Shown: positions 1 through 10,890 of the stretch, one piece after another | How the letters are laid out: the number at the start of each line of letters is the position of its first letter | Numbering within the stretch: the stretch's first letter is position 1 | From: Uloborus plumipes | Taxonomy: Eukaryota; Arthropoda; Arachnida; Araneae; Uloboridae | Length of the DNA stretch: 64,000 nt | Direction of reading: 5' to 3' | NCBI GenBank assembly: GCA_038373865.1 | Contig: JAXGGA010006572.1 | Location: forward strand, 1-64,000 | Translations under genes and position numbers: made by a program | Notes under the pieces: model-generated | Seen by the model: only the letters and a program-made list of their open reading frames with translations | What the model was told of the DNA's origin: nothing | Databases searched by the model: none

Positions 1-155
1 CATTATTTGTTGGTTATCATGAATGCTGATATTGAATTTGTTTTAATAAATGTAGTGTTTGAAACGTTATTACTGAATATTCCTTATGGTATATTTACGA
101 AAACATAACATGATGCAGTCGCAAGTTTGAACCACTTCAAAGAAACAAAATTAAC

Positions 156-460
156 ATGGAATATTATCAACCGTCGATGGACCTCAGTTTGAAGGGAAAT
201 GTGGCGAATAATTGGCGAAAATTTAAACAGCAGTTTTGTATTTATATAACGACGTTCGGAAATGAAGAAAATACATATATGAACTAAAAGCAGACATGCT
301 GCTAAATGCTGTTGTTGAAGAAGGTATAGAGGTTTTTAATACCTTTGATTTGTCTGATGACAACAGAAATGATTATGGAAATTTATTAAAGCATTTAAAA
401 TATGTTACATGCTCCAAAAAAGTATTTTTTATAATTGAAGTACGTGTACATTATTTAGTT
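156..460 (+). pseudogene. Ty3/gypsy-type Gag-like N-terminal fragment, frameshifted
   Basis: From the ATG at 156 the reading is MEYYQPSMDLSLKGN, then VANNWRKFKQQFCIYIT, ending at an in-frame stop near 273. The frame then shifts, and the reading resumes as YELKADMLLNAVVEEGIEV and FNTFDLSDDNRNDYGNLL. The order 'L.GN...NWRKFKQQF.IY', then a hydrophobic 'ADMLL..V.EEGIEVFNTF', then an acidic stretch, is what I know from the start of Gag-like polyproteins of Ty3/gypsy retrotransposons in invertebrates. Only about 95 residues remain. No zinc knuckle, protease or reverse transcriptase follows, and the sequence becomes plain AT-rich DNA. It is best read as a dead fragment. The assignment rests on pattern memory, not on a search. 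Confidence 0.5.
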
Positions 461-944
461 TACATGCTTCAGCTGCGAAAGTGCCCTGCTCTTTCTCAGG
501 CTCCAATCTGGGAGCACTGTTGGATGTTGAGAGCTGCCCTAATTATATAGATTTTTTGTTTTCATTTTTTCATTTGTTCTTTGTTTTCTGTGATTACAGT
601 TGTCTTTTATACTTGCCATTGGAAATTAAAAAAAAAAAAACATTGTTTAGTTTTCAAAGTAAGAAGATATTTTAATATTTTTTTAACTTTATTTTATTCA
701 TTTCTTCAAATAATTACTTACTTTTTTAAATTTCCTAAAACTTATTTTGGTTTTTAGGCAATAAATTTTCCTCCCTAAGCAGTATACTTTGTATATGCCA
801 TCTTCCTAATAGGTTTTTCTACGACACATTTATTAATTTTCTTCTTGAAATTACTATTTGAATTTGAATAGCATATATACAATATTTTATTCAAATTGTA
901 TTACTATTACTACTTCTTTTATTTGAATAACAAGACAAATTTTC
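461..944. other. Anonymous AT-rich DNA
   Basis: Homopolymer-rich AT sequence. I see no coding pattern, no long inverted repeat and no RNA gene. Confidence 0.5.
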
Positions 945-1330
945 CGTTAGGTAGCAAGAAAATATATCGCCAAGTTAAATGACGTTCATATAACTGAAAA
1001 GTACCTGCCGAAGATCTCAGTCATTCAAATATTCTCAAAAACATCACCGAGAAAAATACGGTACTTGCGTATTATAGCTCCACTGCAGCTACAGATTTGG
1101 CGGTTAAAAAAAGATTTGACGGTTTATTCGGCGTTTTTTTAGGGAGTTAAATGACTGCGTGCGCGTAGAAACAACAACCGCAAAAAAAAAAAACGCCAAA
1201 TCTGTTTTAACCGCCAAATTGGTGCCACAGTGGTTCCACAAATCCCGTTAAAATGTAAAGAAATCGCCAAATAGATAAATTTGACCATCTAAAGCCATGA
1301 AAAGTTTTGATGGAACTATCGTTCCAATTC
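945..1330 (-). repeat. Dispersed CGCCAA-rich repeat with a nested small inverted-repeat element
   Basis: Two blocks, about 950-1060 and 1214-1325, match 10655-10890 in the opposite orientation; shared strings include GGAACGATAGTTCCATCAAA and AGATGGTCAAAT. In the 10.7-kb copy the two blocks are adjacent. Here they are separated by about 150 bp with inverted ends ATTTGGCGGTTAAAA (near 1093 and 1217), so this spacer looks like a small MITE inserted into an older repeat. The family of the host repeat is not recognised. Its distal part also matches, inverted, the block near 32755-32935. Confidence 0.55.
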
Positions 1331-1436
1331 AAAGCGTATATTTTTTTTTTTCGTTCGCATATAACATCTGATCTACTGAACAGATTTGGACGATTATTTT
1401 TAATCGATAGGAGATGGTGTAACTTAGATACCATGT

Positions 1437-2190
1437 AAGTGCATTTACACTAAAAAGAATGAAATAAAATATTTTTGGGGAAAAAATAGAGCCGACTTCA
1501 TTTGGAAATTGCTCTAAAAAGTAAAAAATAATTTTTTTCTTTGAACACCATCGAAACTACTTTTAAACATACGTTTTGAAGTCGGCGCAAAAACAATGTA
1601 TAGAATCATACGCAACTAACAATTCAACTATAAATATAAATTTTAATGGATACATTTCATTGATTACCACACATTCGTGCAATAGTATAAATATTCTGCT
1701 TTTAATTTTCAATGGTTTCTCTGAAAACTGTTGGCAAAATATGGTTAAATATCATTTTACCTATCGTTTTTGCGCCGACTTCAGAACTTATGTTTAAAAG
1801 TAGTTTCGATGGTGTTCAAAGAAACTACTTTACCATCGAAACTACTTTTAAACATACGTTTTGAAGTCGGCGCAAAAACAATGTATAGAATCATACGCAA
1901 CTAACAATTCAACTATAAATATAAATTTTAATGGATACATTTCATTGATTACCACACATTCGTGCAATAGTATAAATATTCTGCTTTTAATTTTCAATGG
2001 TTTCTCTGAAAAATGTTGGCAAAATATGGTTAAATATCATTTTACCTATCGTTTTTGCGCCGACTTCAGAACTTATGTTTAAAAGTAGTTTCGATGGTGT
2101 TCAAAGAAAAAAATTATTTTTTACTGTTTAGAGCAATTTCCAACTGAAGTCGGTTCTATTTTTTTTTCCAAAAATATTTTATTTTCTGCA
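1437..2190. mobile_element. Foldback (GAAGTCGG) element, copy A, internally duplicated
   Basis: The ends are long inverted repeats. The left arm runs ACACTAAAAAGAATG... GCCGACTTCA... TTGAACACCATCGAAACT, and the right arm is its reverse complement. The inner arm boundary is the palindromic GAAGTCGGCGCAAAA. The core from about 1547 is duplicated in tandem with a 285-bp period (1576 and 1861 mark the same base), and the two core copies are nearly identical. A second, single-core copy is at 31858-32330. No transposase is present. Non-autonomous foldback DNA transposon is the likely class; target duplication and superfamily are unclear. Confidence 0.7.
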
Positions 2191-2522
2191 ATCTAAATGC
2201 AAGGAAGGGCCAATAAAGTTTTTGAATAAAGAAATAAAACAGTGTGAGCCGTTTTGAATGTTTTGGTAAGATTTTAGATACTACCAAAATAAAAACAATG
2301 ATGGTTAATTTCTTGCCTATTCTGCATGTTTATAATTATTTCTGTAAACGCTCCCCAAAAAGTAAAAATAAATCTTTACTACTATTAAAAATAAATCACC
2401 AAATAAATCCAAAATGTCATTAGCGAAAACTATAATTTCGTTTAAATCGAAAATAACTGGAAAAAAAGTCTCTATTAAGCATGGTAAATCTCGACAAGCG
2501 AGAACGTTTTCATATTCGCAGT
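2191..2522. other. AT-rich spacer
   Basis: Nothing recognised between the foldback element and the MITE that follows. Confidence 0.4.
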
Positions 2523-2666
2523 GGGCCCTGCTCCACAATAGCGTTAAACGCGACCGAAACTGAAGGCAGAAACCGAAAATCCGGGTACTTTCCATAGGAA
2601 CACTATTTGCTCCATTTTACGCTTCTGCTTTATTTTTCTGCTTTACGTCAATGTGGAGCAGGGCCC
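2523..2666. mobile_element. PIF/Harbinger-like MITE, copy 1
   Basis: A 144-bp element with perfect terminal inverted repeats GGGCCCTGCTCCACA. A copy with the same ends and interior (AAACGCGACCGAAAC, AATCCGGGTACTTTCC) lies at 21288-21405. This copy has about 26 extra bases, partly a short internal repetition (TCTGCTTTA). The GGGCCC termini and the clear TAA duplication of the other copy suggest the PIF/Harbinger superfamily (TWA targets). The flanks of this copy (AGT and TTA) no longer match. Confidence 0.7.
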
Positions 2667-2798
2667 TTAGAGCTTAAACATTGCAATTTTGTGAGGACAA
2701 AGCAGAAGTTTGTTTTCTGTTTAACTTACACCTCAGTTTCGCATTATACTTCCGGGGCTTTGTTTTTTCAATTCGTGCATTATGGATATAGCGACAGC

Positions 2799-2842
2799 AG
2801 TAAAAATTTTACCACGGGCAACGCCGTGGCGGTTAAATCTAG
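2799..2842 (+). mobile_element. Helitron-like 3' terminus
   Basis: CCACGGGCAACGCCGTGG forms a near-perfect stem-loop. It is followed by ten bases and then CTAG, with T as the next base. A stem-loop shortly before a terminal CTRR, inserted before T, is the 3' signature of Helitrons. The matching 5' TC end was not located, so only the terminus is reported. Confidence 0.55.
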
Positions 2843-2946
2843 TAATGTATAAAACAACATAGTATTTATATATATACTGGTGGATATGCCTGGCGTCGCG
2901 CGGGTTAAAATGCAATACGCGAAATCCAATCCCCAGCTGTATTATA

Positions 2947-3598
2947 CAGGGTGTCCACTCCAATCGTGGACCAATAGCTAATTTCTAAACCGTTAGAGAT
3001 AAGCATATAGTTTATTTCGGAAAAAATCTTCAAATTATGAAAAGAATTTTGGGTCTATTCAATATTTTTCAAAAAATCAAATTTTGAAAGAGTTACGAAA
3101 TTTAAATTTTTATACAGCCCCCCAGTCCTATCAATCATATTTAGTAAAACATTCTTGACACTGTAACATTTAAAACTTAAAAAAATCACTGTTTTACGAC
3201 AAAAATGAACCGAGTTATGACGTTTTGAAAAATCAAGATTTTGAAGGATTTCGCATACTGTCCCTTAAACGAATCTCTCGATAACGTCATGAAATCCATC
3301 AAAATCTTGATTTTTCAAAACGTCATAACTCGGTCAATTTTTGTGGTAGAAGAGTGATTTTTTTTTTAGTTTTAAACGTTACAGTGTCAAGAATGTTTTA
3401 CTAAATATGATTGATAGGACTGGGGGGCTGTATAAAAATTTAAATTTCGTAACTCTTTCAAAATTTGATTTTTTGAAAAACATTGAATAGACCCGAAATT
3501 CCTTTCATAATTCGGAGATTTTTTCCTAAATAAACTATATGCTTATCTCTAACGGTTTAGAAATTAGCTATTGGTCCACGATTGGAGTGGACACCCTG
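2947..3598. mobile_element. TA-flanked palindromic (foldback) mariner-like element
   Basis: The sequence from CAGGGTGTCCACTCC to GGAGTGGACACCCTG is flanked on both sides by TA (2945-2946, 3599-3600). The two halves are inverted copies for about 300 bp each, meeting near 3273. Within each arm GTTATGACGTTTTGAAAAATC recurs close to the centre. The TA target and CAGGGTG termini fit Tc1/mariner non-autonomous elements. No coding capacity is present. Confidence 0.8.
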
Positions 3599-3832
3599 TA
3601 TATTCAAGGGTGAATACTCACGAAAGAAACATTTCTTAACTATTTGAATTGAGAGAAGCCTCAGAAAACCACACGAAGCAAAGACAATATCAAACGCCAA
3701 ATTAGCGACACGAAGTTGAGTTGAAGCACTAAATAAGGATTTGAATGGAGGCCTTTAAAAATAGGGACTTAATGTGGAAGTTTCTACTAAAATTGGAATA
3801 AAAAAAGAACTACCTGTCAGATTTTTTCTTAA

Positions 3833-4362
3833 CCCCTTCAGACCTGGTGTCCGGTATACCGGACATAAGCTTCGAACAGCTGTAAATCATTTAATAATTG
3901 ATTAAATCACATGATTTTTTTGGTAATTGACTCTTGACATTCTGCTTATTATTATCTGTGCAAAAATTTCTCGTTTCGGGATGGACATCATTCCCAAATA
4001 TGGATTGGGAAAACAGGTTTAGCTTGTTTTTTAAACTATGGATTCTCGTCGCAAAGGCGACCTTCTTTTCTGATTATTTAAAAAGTATAAAATCGTCTCA
4101 TTATCAATTCAAATGCTTAAATTATTTTTCAATATTGTTATAAGAACATTTTACAATAAAGTTTGCATGGTGTTTCACCTTTTTTTTTTTACTGAAATAT
4201 GTATTTTAAAATATATATTTGGAAAATTGGACAAGTCATAACTCTTTGAATTTTTCACCTATAAACTTGAAATTTTGTTTGTAAGATACTCTTAGCCATA
4301 GTACTAGGCTTACCAAAAGAAAACATTTTTGGTTGACTATTTCATAATTCCAACTGAAGGGG
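3833..4362. mobile_element. TTAA-type (piggyBac-like) non-autonomous element with palindromic box
   Basis: The left end is TTAA followed by CCCCTTCAGACC; the right end CTGAAGGGG runs into TTGG, a decayed TTAA. Seventeen bases inside the left end is a perfect 18-bp palindrome, TGTCCGGTATACCGGACA (3848-3865). The same arrangement, TTAACCC-type end plus subterminal palindrome, is seen at 26657-27164 and 38054-38279. No transposase. The piggyBac assignment rests on the TTAA target and CCC start. Confidence 0.55.
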
Positions 4363-4740
4363 TTGGTCTCTTGATGCGCCCAGTGAGCATACAAATACAC
4401 TGTAAAACATTTAGTGACATCCGACAGGTAGTTTTTAAGTCTATAAAGGACATACATACATACATTCATAGGTACAAAATACTGTAACGAGTCCGTAGCA
4501 CCTTCAACTTTCTTAAATGAGCATTCCAATCTTGAGGAAGTAACTATAAATTTGTTTACAATTATGTACAATTATTTACAATAGGAGCAGGAAACAATTG
4601 CTAAACATCCAGCAAGTAAGTAGCAAACGGTACACTGTACTCACAACATTAACTCAGCACCACGTATCTAACGTGAACAGTAATTAAGAAATTACAAAAG
4701 CAAAACAATCATTCGCCCGAGCGAATAAAACGAGTCTCTC

Positions 4741-5306
4741 AGACATCAACTCTGAAAAGAACTCACTAACTGTGTTCAAGGCTGTTGGACAGCTATTTAT
4801 ACTCGGAAGGAAATTTCTGCAACATTCTAGCAAAATCGGGAGTGTTCTGATTCATTCATAACTTGAACAATCCATTCAAGAAACTTCTAGTATAAAAAGA
4901 AAAACCACGCGAAAATGTCTTCACGCTTATTAAATGTAGGGCAAGTGTAAAAACTACAAAACGTTACAGGGCCGGTATACAAGTGATAAAGGTGATATCT
5001 TCAGATATCCAGACATCAACTCCAGACATCAACTCTGAAAAGAACTCACTAACTGTGTTCAAGGCTGTTGGACAGCTATTTATACTCGGAAGGAAATTTC
5101 TGCAACATTCTAGCAAAATCGGGAGTGTTCTGATTCATTCACAAACTTAAATAATCCATTCAAGAAAGTTCTAACGATAAAAAGAAAAACCTACAATAAT
5201 ACAGCTCAGCGCGAAAATGTCTTCATGCTTATTAAATGTAGGTCAAGTCTAAAAACTACAAAGTGTTACAGGGCCGGTATACAAGTGATCAAAGTGATAT
5301 CTTCAG
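4741..5306. repeat. Two-copy tandem duplication, period about 283 bp
   Basis: The block beginning AGACATCAACTCTGAAAAG at 4741 recurs at 5024 with few changes. Each unit contains GCTATTTATACTCGG, a possible TATA element, and a GCAACATTCTAGC stretch. The unit could be part of a retrotransposon LTR, but I see no primer-binding site, polypurine tract or TG...CA boundaries that would prove it. Confidence 0.75.
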
Positions 5307-5918
5307 ATACTTTTGCAACATGTCGCCATATAAAACCAAAACTAGTGAAAATGATGCAAGGCAGGAAAAACAAAAACTATTTACAAGACTTGTAACAATA
5401 CATACATTCATTTATATACATAGATATAAATGTTTTTAAACTCTAAATATTACACCAAAAAATCAAAGATCAAAAGTTGGGTCAAGTCTCCCTAGTTTCC
5501 CCTACTAAACATTAGAACGTGCTGGACTTAAGAAAGTCCTTTTACCTCACTCTTTGACGGGGGAAAAAGCAATCTCATAAGCAATTCGTTGGTAATCCAT
5601 AAGTAAAGTCAAGTAAAAATAAAATAATTTCCACAAGAAGGCAAGCTCCAAGTTCAATTTAAAAACACAAATTAATGCCTATTGGTTGCCATGGTTATTA
5701 ATTAGTAAGGCGCTAATGTAATGAGCAAGTGATTGAAGTTGAGAAATAATATTGCCAAATGCAATTACAACTTCGTCGTCCTGTTTGGGTATTTATGTAG
5801 ATTCTTTGTTGGAACTTATTTCTCGTTCTGAATTCCTCTTGCCTTATTTACCAAACGTTTTCGTTAGAATTTATGTCATGTAATTTTTCTTCCTTTGACC
5901 CTGGTGATGGCTTTTTTG
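5307..5918. other. Anonymous AT-rich DNA
   Basis: No gene, inverted repeat or known element recognised. Confidence 0.4.
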
Positions 5919-6090
5919 CAGGCTCGTCATTTAGGCGGGCAGGGGGGGGGGGTCAATTGCCCCCCCCCCTGGCTTTAAGAAATCAATGCATTTACATATA
6001 AGTGGGCGTGGTTTTTAATGTTTTCCGATACAATTGCATTGTGTTTGGACCCTTCGCCCCCCCTTGGAAAAACTTGAAATGACGTCACTG
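5919..6090. mobile_element. hAT MITE with poly-C/poly-G tracts, copy 1
   Basis: A 172-bp element starting CAGGCTCGTCATTT and ending AAATGACGTCACTG. It is flanked by CTTTTTTG and CTTTTTGG, an 8-bp duplication with one mismatch, as hAT transposases make. Inside are a G-run followed by CAATTG and a C-run, ATAAGTGGGCGTGGTTTTT, and a second C-run near the right end. Other copies are at 6201, 15847 and 39327. Confidence 0.85.
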
Positions 6091-6200
6091 CTTTTTGGCT
6101 CACATTCCAAAGAAAATGTGACAGTATCGCCTTAGCAGTTCACACAATTCGGAGCGTAGTCAAAGGTTTTTGAAAAACGCGAGATTAATCGCCCTTGCCC

Positions 6201-6375
6201 CAGTCCCGTCATTTAGGGGGCAGAGGAGGGGTCATTTGCCCCCCCCCTTCTGACTTTGAGAAATCAATGTATTTACATATAAGTGGGCGTGGTTTTTGTT
6301 GTTTTCTGGTGAAATTGTACTGTGTTTTTACCCTTTGCCCTCCCCCCCCTGGTAAAACTTAAAATGGCGTCCCTG
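6201..6375. mobile_element. hAT MITE with poly-C/poly-G tracts, copy 2
   Basis: A 175-bp element from CAGTCCCGTCATTT to AAAATGGCGTCCCTG, with a perfect 8-bp target duplication CCTTGCCC (6193-6200 and 6376-6383). It lies 110 bp from copy 1 in the same orientation. The exact duplication makes this the best-defined member of the family. Confidence 0.9.
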
Positions 6376-6383
6376 CCTTGCCC

Positions 6384-7061
6384 TTATTTCATACAATTAG
6401 AGAAAGGAAGCACAAATTTGAGCCAAGGTGCGTTCATCATGTTTTCAAACAGATTTACTAATTAAAATTTTATTTGCATGAATTACAAAATTTGTACATA
6501 TTAAACTTTTTGTTAATTAACAATAAATTAACAAGGCATAGTTATCGCAGTCCGACTACTAAATGAACCATTTTTTTAGCCTACTGTACCCTTCAAAAGA
6601 AAGAAAGACGAAAGAACTATATTGTTCTTATTATAATGGAAATTTTAAAAACTTCTGTTTTTATTGAAATGGAACTTTTTTCGTTGTTGACCATAAGAAC
6701 TATTCTCTTGTATTGTATTAGATATTGTATTAGAATTGTATTAGATATTTTTAGAAAATGGTGTCATTATTTTGATGTAGATTTTAAGATACTTTCATCT
6801 TTATGCTGTTGAGTATTTTTTGATATGTTATCGTGATTCTCTATTGTTGAATATTTTTTGAGATGTTGTTGTGATTCTCTAATGTTTAATATTTTGAAAT
6901 GCTGTGTTTTTCTAATGGACACAAGTTACTAATTTACGTTGTCGCTATTAGTGTAAAAGTTATAGAAGTTATCTATTAGTAAAGACATCCAAATCAATAT
7001 ATTTTGTTATCTTTGAAGTCGGTAGTAGTTTACATAGGGATCGAAGTTAGGCACACTCAAA
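6384..7061. other. Anonymous AT-rich DNA
   Basis: Short degenerate iterations of ATGTTGTTGTGATTCTC near 6790-6900; otherwise nothing recognised. Confidence 0.4.
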
Positions 7062-7065
7062 TTAA

Positions 7066-7559
7066 CCCATTAATGCCTGACATTTTTTTCCAAGGATATT
7101 TTGTATATTGATTACAAACAGTGTTTAATGGACAGGAAAAATAATAAAAAAAAATATCATGTAAAAAATAAAATTTTATTAAGGAAAGAAAAATCGTCCC
7201 TTAGAAGTTACGATAGACCCCAGAGGGTACATACTTTTTTTACTAAATTTTTTTTCTGCCTACGATATAATATTTAAAAAGACATTTTATAAGAAGAAAT
7301 AAAATCAGCTATTAACATAAACTGGGAAACTGGGAATAACTTTAAAAACTTTTTTTTTTCTTCAGATTGCGAACGATGTAATTTTTGATAAAGATCATAT
7401 GAAAACTGCTACAGAACACACTTTACATTGGTTATGTGCTGCAATCTGTTAATAACGAATTGAAATAATACCAAGGTACTAATTGAATACTATTATTTGG
7501 CAGAAATGTTCATTTTTGGGAAATTCAGACCCTTTTTTGGACCGCTAGGCATTAATGGG
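7066..7559. mobile_element. TTAA MITE (CCCATTAATGCCT family), copy 1
   Basis: Perfect TTAA on both sides (7062-7065, 7560-7563) and inverted ends CCCATTAATGCCT / AGGCATTAATGGG enclose 494 bp of AT-rich DNA. Copies with the same interior are at 37789-38525 (opposite orientation) and 53286-53799. TTAA duplication and CCC termini suggest a piggyBac-mobilised element. No open frame. Confidence 0.85.
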
Positions 7560-7563
7560 TTAA

Positions 7564-9188
7564 CTGTATTTTCAAAAACATAAAACTGTTTATAGGAACA
7601 TTGTTTTCAGAAGCGATAAAGTTTAAATTAATTTAAAAGAGCAATCATTATAACATTTGATAAAATTGATTCAATTTAATATAACATTTGACAAAAATCA
7701 TTGAAAAAACATGTATTTCAAAAAAAAATTACAATTTCCTAAAGAGTAGTTTTTGCACATGCGTAAAATACACTTTTCCAAACAACTAAGCAATATATTA
7801 AATTCAATAAGTCTTTTGAAAAAAGAAAAACTCAATTCATGAACCTTTTCTTTATTCCCCGGTGCTTAACTAGTTTTAAAAAATCGTAAAACATTTGAGA
7901 CTATTTCAGAAACTATTCAAAACATTAATGCATTCATTTTTCTCTGAAGAGTGTTCGAGTGAAAAATTTTCTTTCCTGCAAAGCTCAAAACACCATCTTG
8001 AAAAGAAATGAAATGAATAAGGTTTGCGTTCACTAAAACTTTTCTAAGCATGTTTCTAAATCCTGTGAGCTATTCCGCTATTTTTTTCGCTTATGACTGA
8101 TTAACAAACAGCATCAAACGTTCAGGAAAATTTATGGCTGTATTTAAAACTAAAGAAGTTGACTTATTTGAATTGCTTTGTTTACATACGTGTTTATTTA
8201 TTTACTTGCTTTTCATTTCAAATCTTATTTTCTTACAAAAGTCTTAAGTAGTTTCTGAAAAACGACCATATAAAGAAACGGTGCAAAGAATCTAAACTCG
8301 ATGTTTAATGTTATTGTGGTTGCAAATTACCTTTGCATTAAATGCGACTCAAACCGTAGATCACTCAAGAAAATTTCCATGTATAAAAGTAAATCTATTT
8401 ATTTTCTGGTGTGATGAAAAATATATTCCTTTTACGAAAGCTCTAATTAAATTTTTTTTTAAATACTTAAATAATTTTATGGTTTGTAAGACCTTTAGGA
8501 AAGTTGTTCATGATGTTTCACTTACATAGTTTTCATACACATTTGTTGCATTAAAGCAAATAATTTGATATAAAAGCTTTCCTAAAAATTTGATGCACGT
8601 ATGAGAATCTTAATTTTCTCTGAGGGATGATAATATTTTATTCCTAAGAAATACAGTAAATAAAACTTTAGGAAAATCAAGAAACCTTCCAGTCTACTAA
8701 TTACAGGAAGTATTTAATACTATTTTTCTCCATTTATTCTTTTTTAAAAATGAACAAAGATAATAAAGTATTTAAGCAGGAAGGTAGATGTATTGTAAAG
8801 TAATTAGTTCTGAATATTCCTGAGCATAAATATTATTAACACGAGAGGAAAAATAAGTAGGAGCAATTAATATTCTGAACATATCTGTTAAATCATCCCT
8901 GGATCCTGATATAATCAGATTGCAATTTCAAGTATAAACTTTATGTAACAAATTTTCCGCAGTTGAGACTCGGGTATTACTTAAGGATCACTCAACAGAA
9001 TACACTTTCTTTAAGTTTGTAGTTAGATTAAAGCACTAATATTGTGAAATAACAAACAGGCTCAGCCGTAAATCATTTCAAAATTCATAAAGTGATCTAC
9101 AACTAGTATAAGAGCATAACTATAATTTACTTTCCTGTTTAGAGACTAAAGGTATGGAGACTAAAGGTATGGAGAAAGGTTAGAGACT
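7564..9188. other. Anonymous AT-rich DNA
   Basis: About 1.6 kb without recognisable gene, element end or RNA. A 73-codon open frame at 8308-8529 has no family resemblance and is probably chance. Confidence 0.4.
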
Positions 9189-9988
<800 letters not shown>

Positions 9989-10108
9989 ATTTGTTAAAAA
10001 TGTATGTGTTGTTGTTTCTTATCCTCTTTAAAGATCTGAAATAAGTTGGATCAACTCCAGTAGATTGTCAACTGTCAAAAAATCAATGACTAGTAGGGGA
10101 TCAGTTTT

Positions 10109-10294
10109 TAGGGGCCAAATTCAAGTGAAACACCATTGCAATCGCTTCGAGGCGATCGCAAATTGCAATCGCTACTAGAAGTCGAATTACATTAGAATCG
10201 CATCTCGTAGCGATTGCAACGTATCCAAATTTGGGAATTTGCGATTGCATTGGTGAGTTGCGATCGTCCGTGTTTCACTTGAATTCTTGCCTAA
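10109..10294. mobile_element. MITE-like inverted-repeat element with GCGATCGCAA boxes
   Basis: Inverted ends contain ATTCAAGTGAAACAC and its complement. Between them are several copies of CAATCGC / GCGATTGCAA-type words in both orientations. About 186 bp. No unambiguous target duplication, so the superfamily is open. Confidence 0.55.
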
Positions 10295-10316
10295 GCCCAC
10301 CTTTGAAAGTTATATA

Positions 10317-10363
10317 CATATCCAAGGCTACACTAGATAGCGTTTTATACAGGCTTCTTCATT
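10317..10363. repeat. Left member of a distant inverted pair with 12112-12157
   Basis: CAAGGCTACACTAGATAGC followed by GTTTTATACAGGCTTCTTC recurs in reverse complement at 12112-12157 with few changes. The pair is 1.8 kb apart and could mark the ends of an unrecognised element or two fragments of one dispersed repeat. Confidence 0.5.
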
Positions 10364-10654
10364 TGATCAAAATCCTTGGGATAAAAACGGACGTCCTTTT
10401 CCAGCGACATCTATCGAATTTTATGGTAACTAACATTTCTACAAATCAAATAATAAAAGACAAAATTAAAAGTTAATTTGTTGGCGACCATTTTACAATT
10501 TAGCATTCAATTCTATTTTAGTGTATTTTAACGTTATTTAATAGCTCGTTCGATTTGTTGATTTATTCTGCATTTTAACGGCTTATTTTAATTAGTTAGT
10601 GAATTATTTTTCATTTTAATTGATTCTAATTATTAATTAACTATGAAACGACAC

Positions 10655-10890
10655 TGGCACCGCAGAGCGATAAATGGCGATTTTGGAACGATAGTTCCAT
10701 CAAAACTTTTGATGAGTTTAGATGGTCAAATTAATTTATTTGGCGATTTTTTTACATTTTAATGGAAGTTCTCCGTAAAGCTTTTGAGAATATTTCAATA
10801 ACCGAGATCTTTGGTAGTATGTACGTTTCAGTTATAGGTACGTTTTTTAACTTGGCGATGTATTTTCTTACCACCTAAGCGAAGATTAAA
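10655..10890 (+). repeat. Dispersed CGCCAA-rich repeat, uninterrupted copy
   Basis: Matches the two blocks at 950-1325 in inverted orientation, without the small insertion found there. It contains TTGGCGATTTTTTTACATTTT and ends in an ACTTGGCGATGTATTTTC word. Related TTGGCGATATTTTTT words recur at 50161-50237. A short inverted match (GCCATTTATCGCTCTG) is at about 11587. Confidence 0.5.

Noticed and set aside
1576..2082. Two almost identical 73-codon open frames, and a third at 31972
   Set aside because: They lie in a foldback element and read into its inverted arm. Repetition comes from element duplication, so they are not reported as genes.
4741..5306. Pair of solo LTRs
   Set aside because: TATA-like words are present, but TG...CA ends, primer-binding site, polypurine tract and target duplication were not found; reported only as a tandem duplication.
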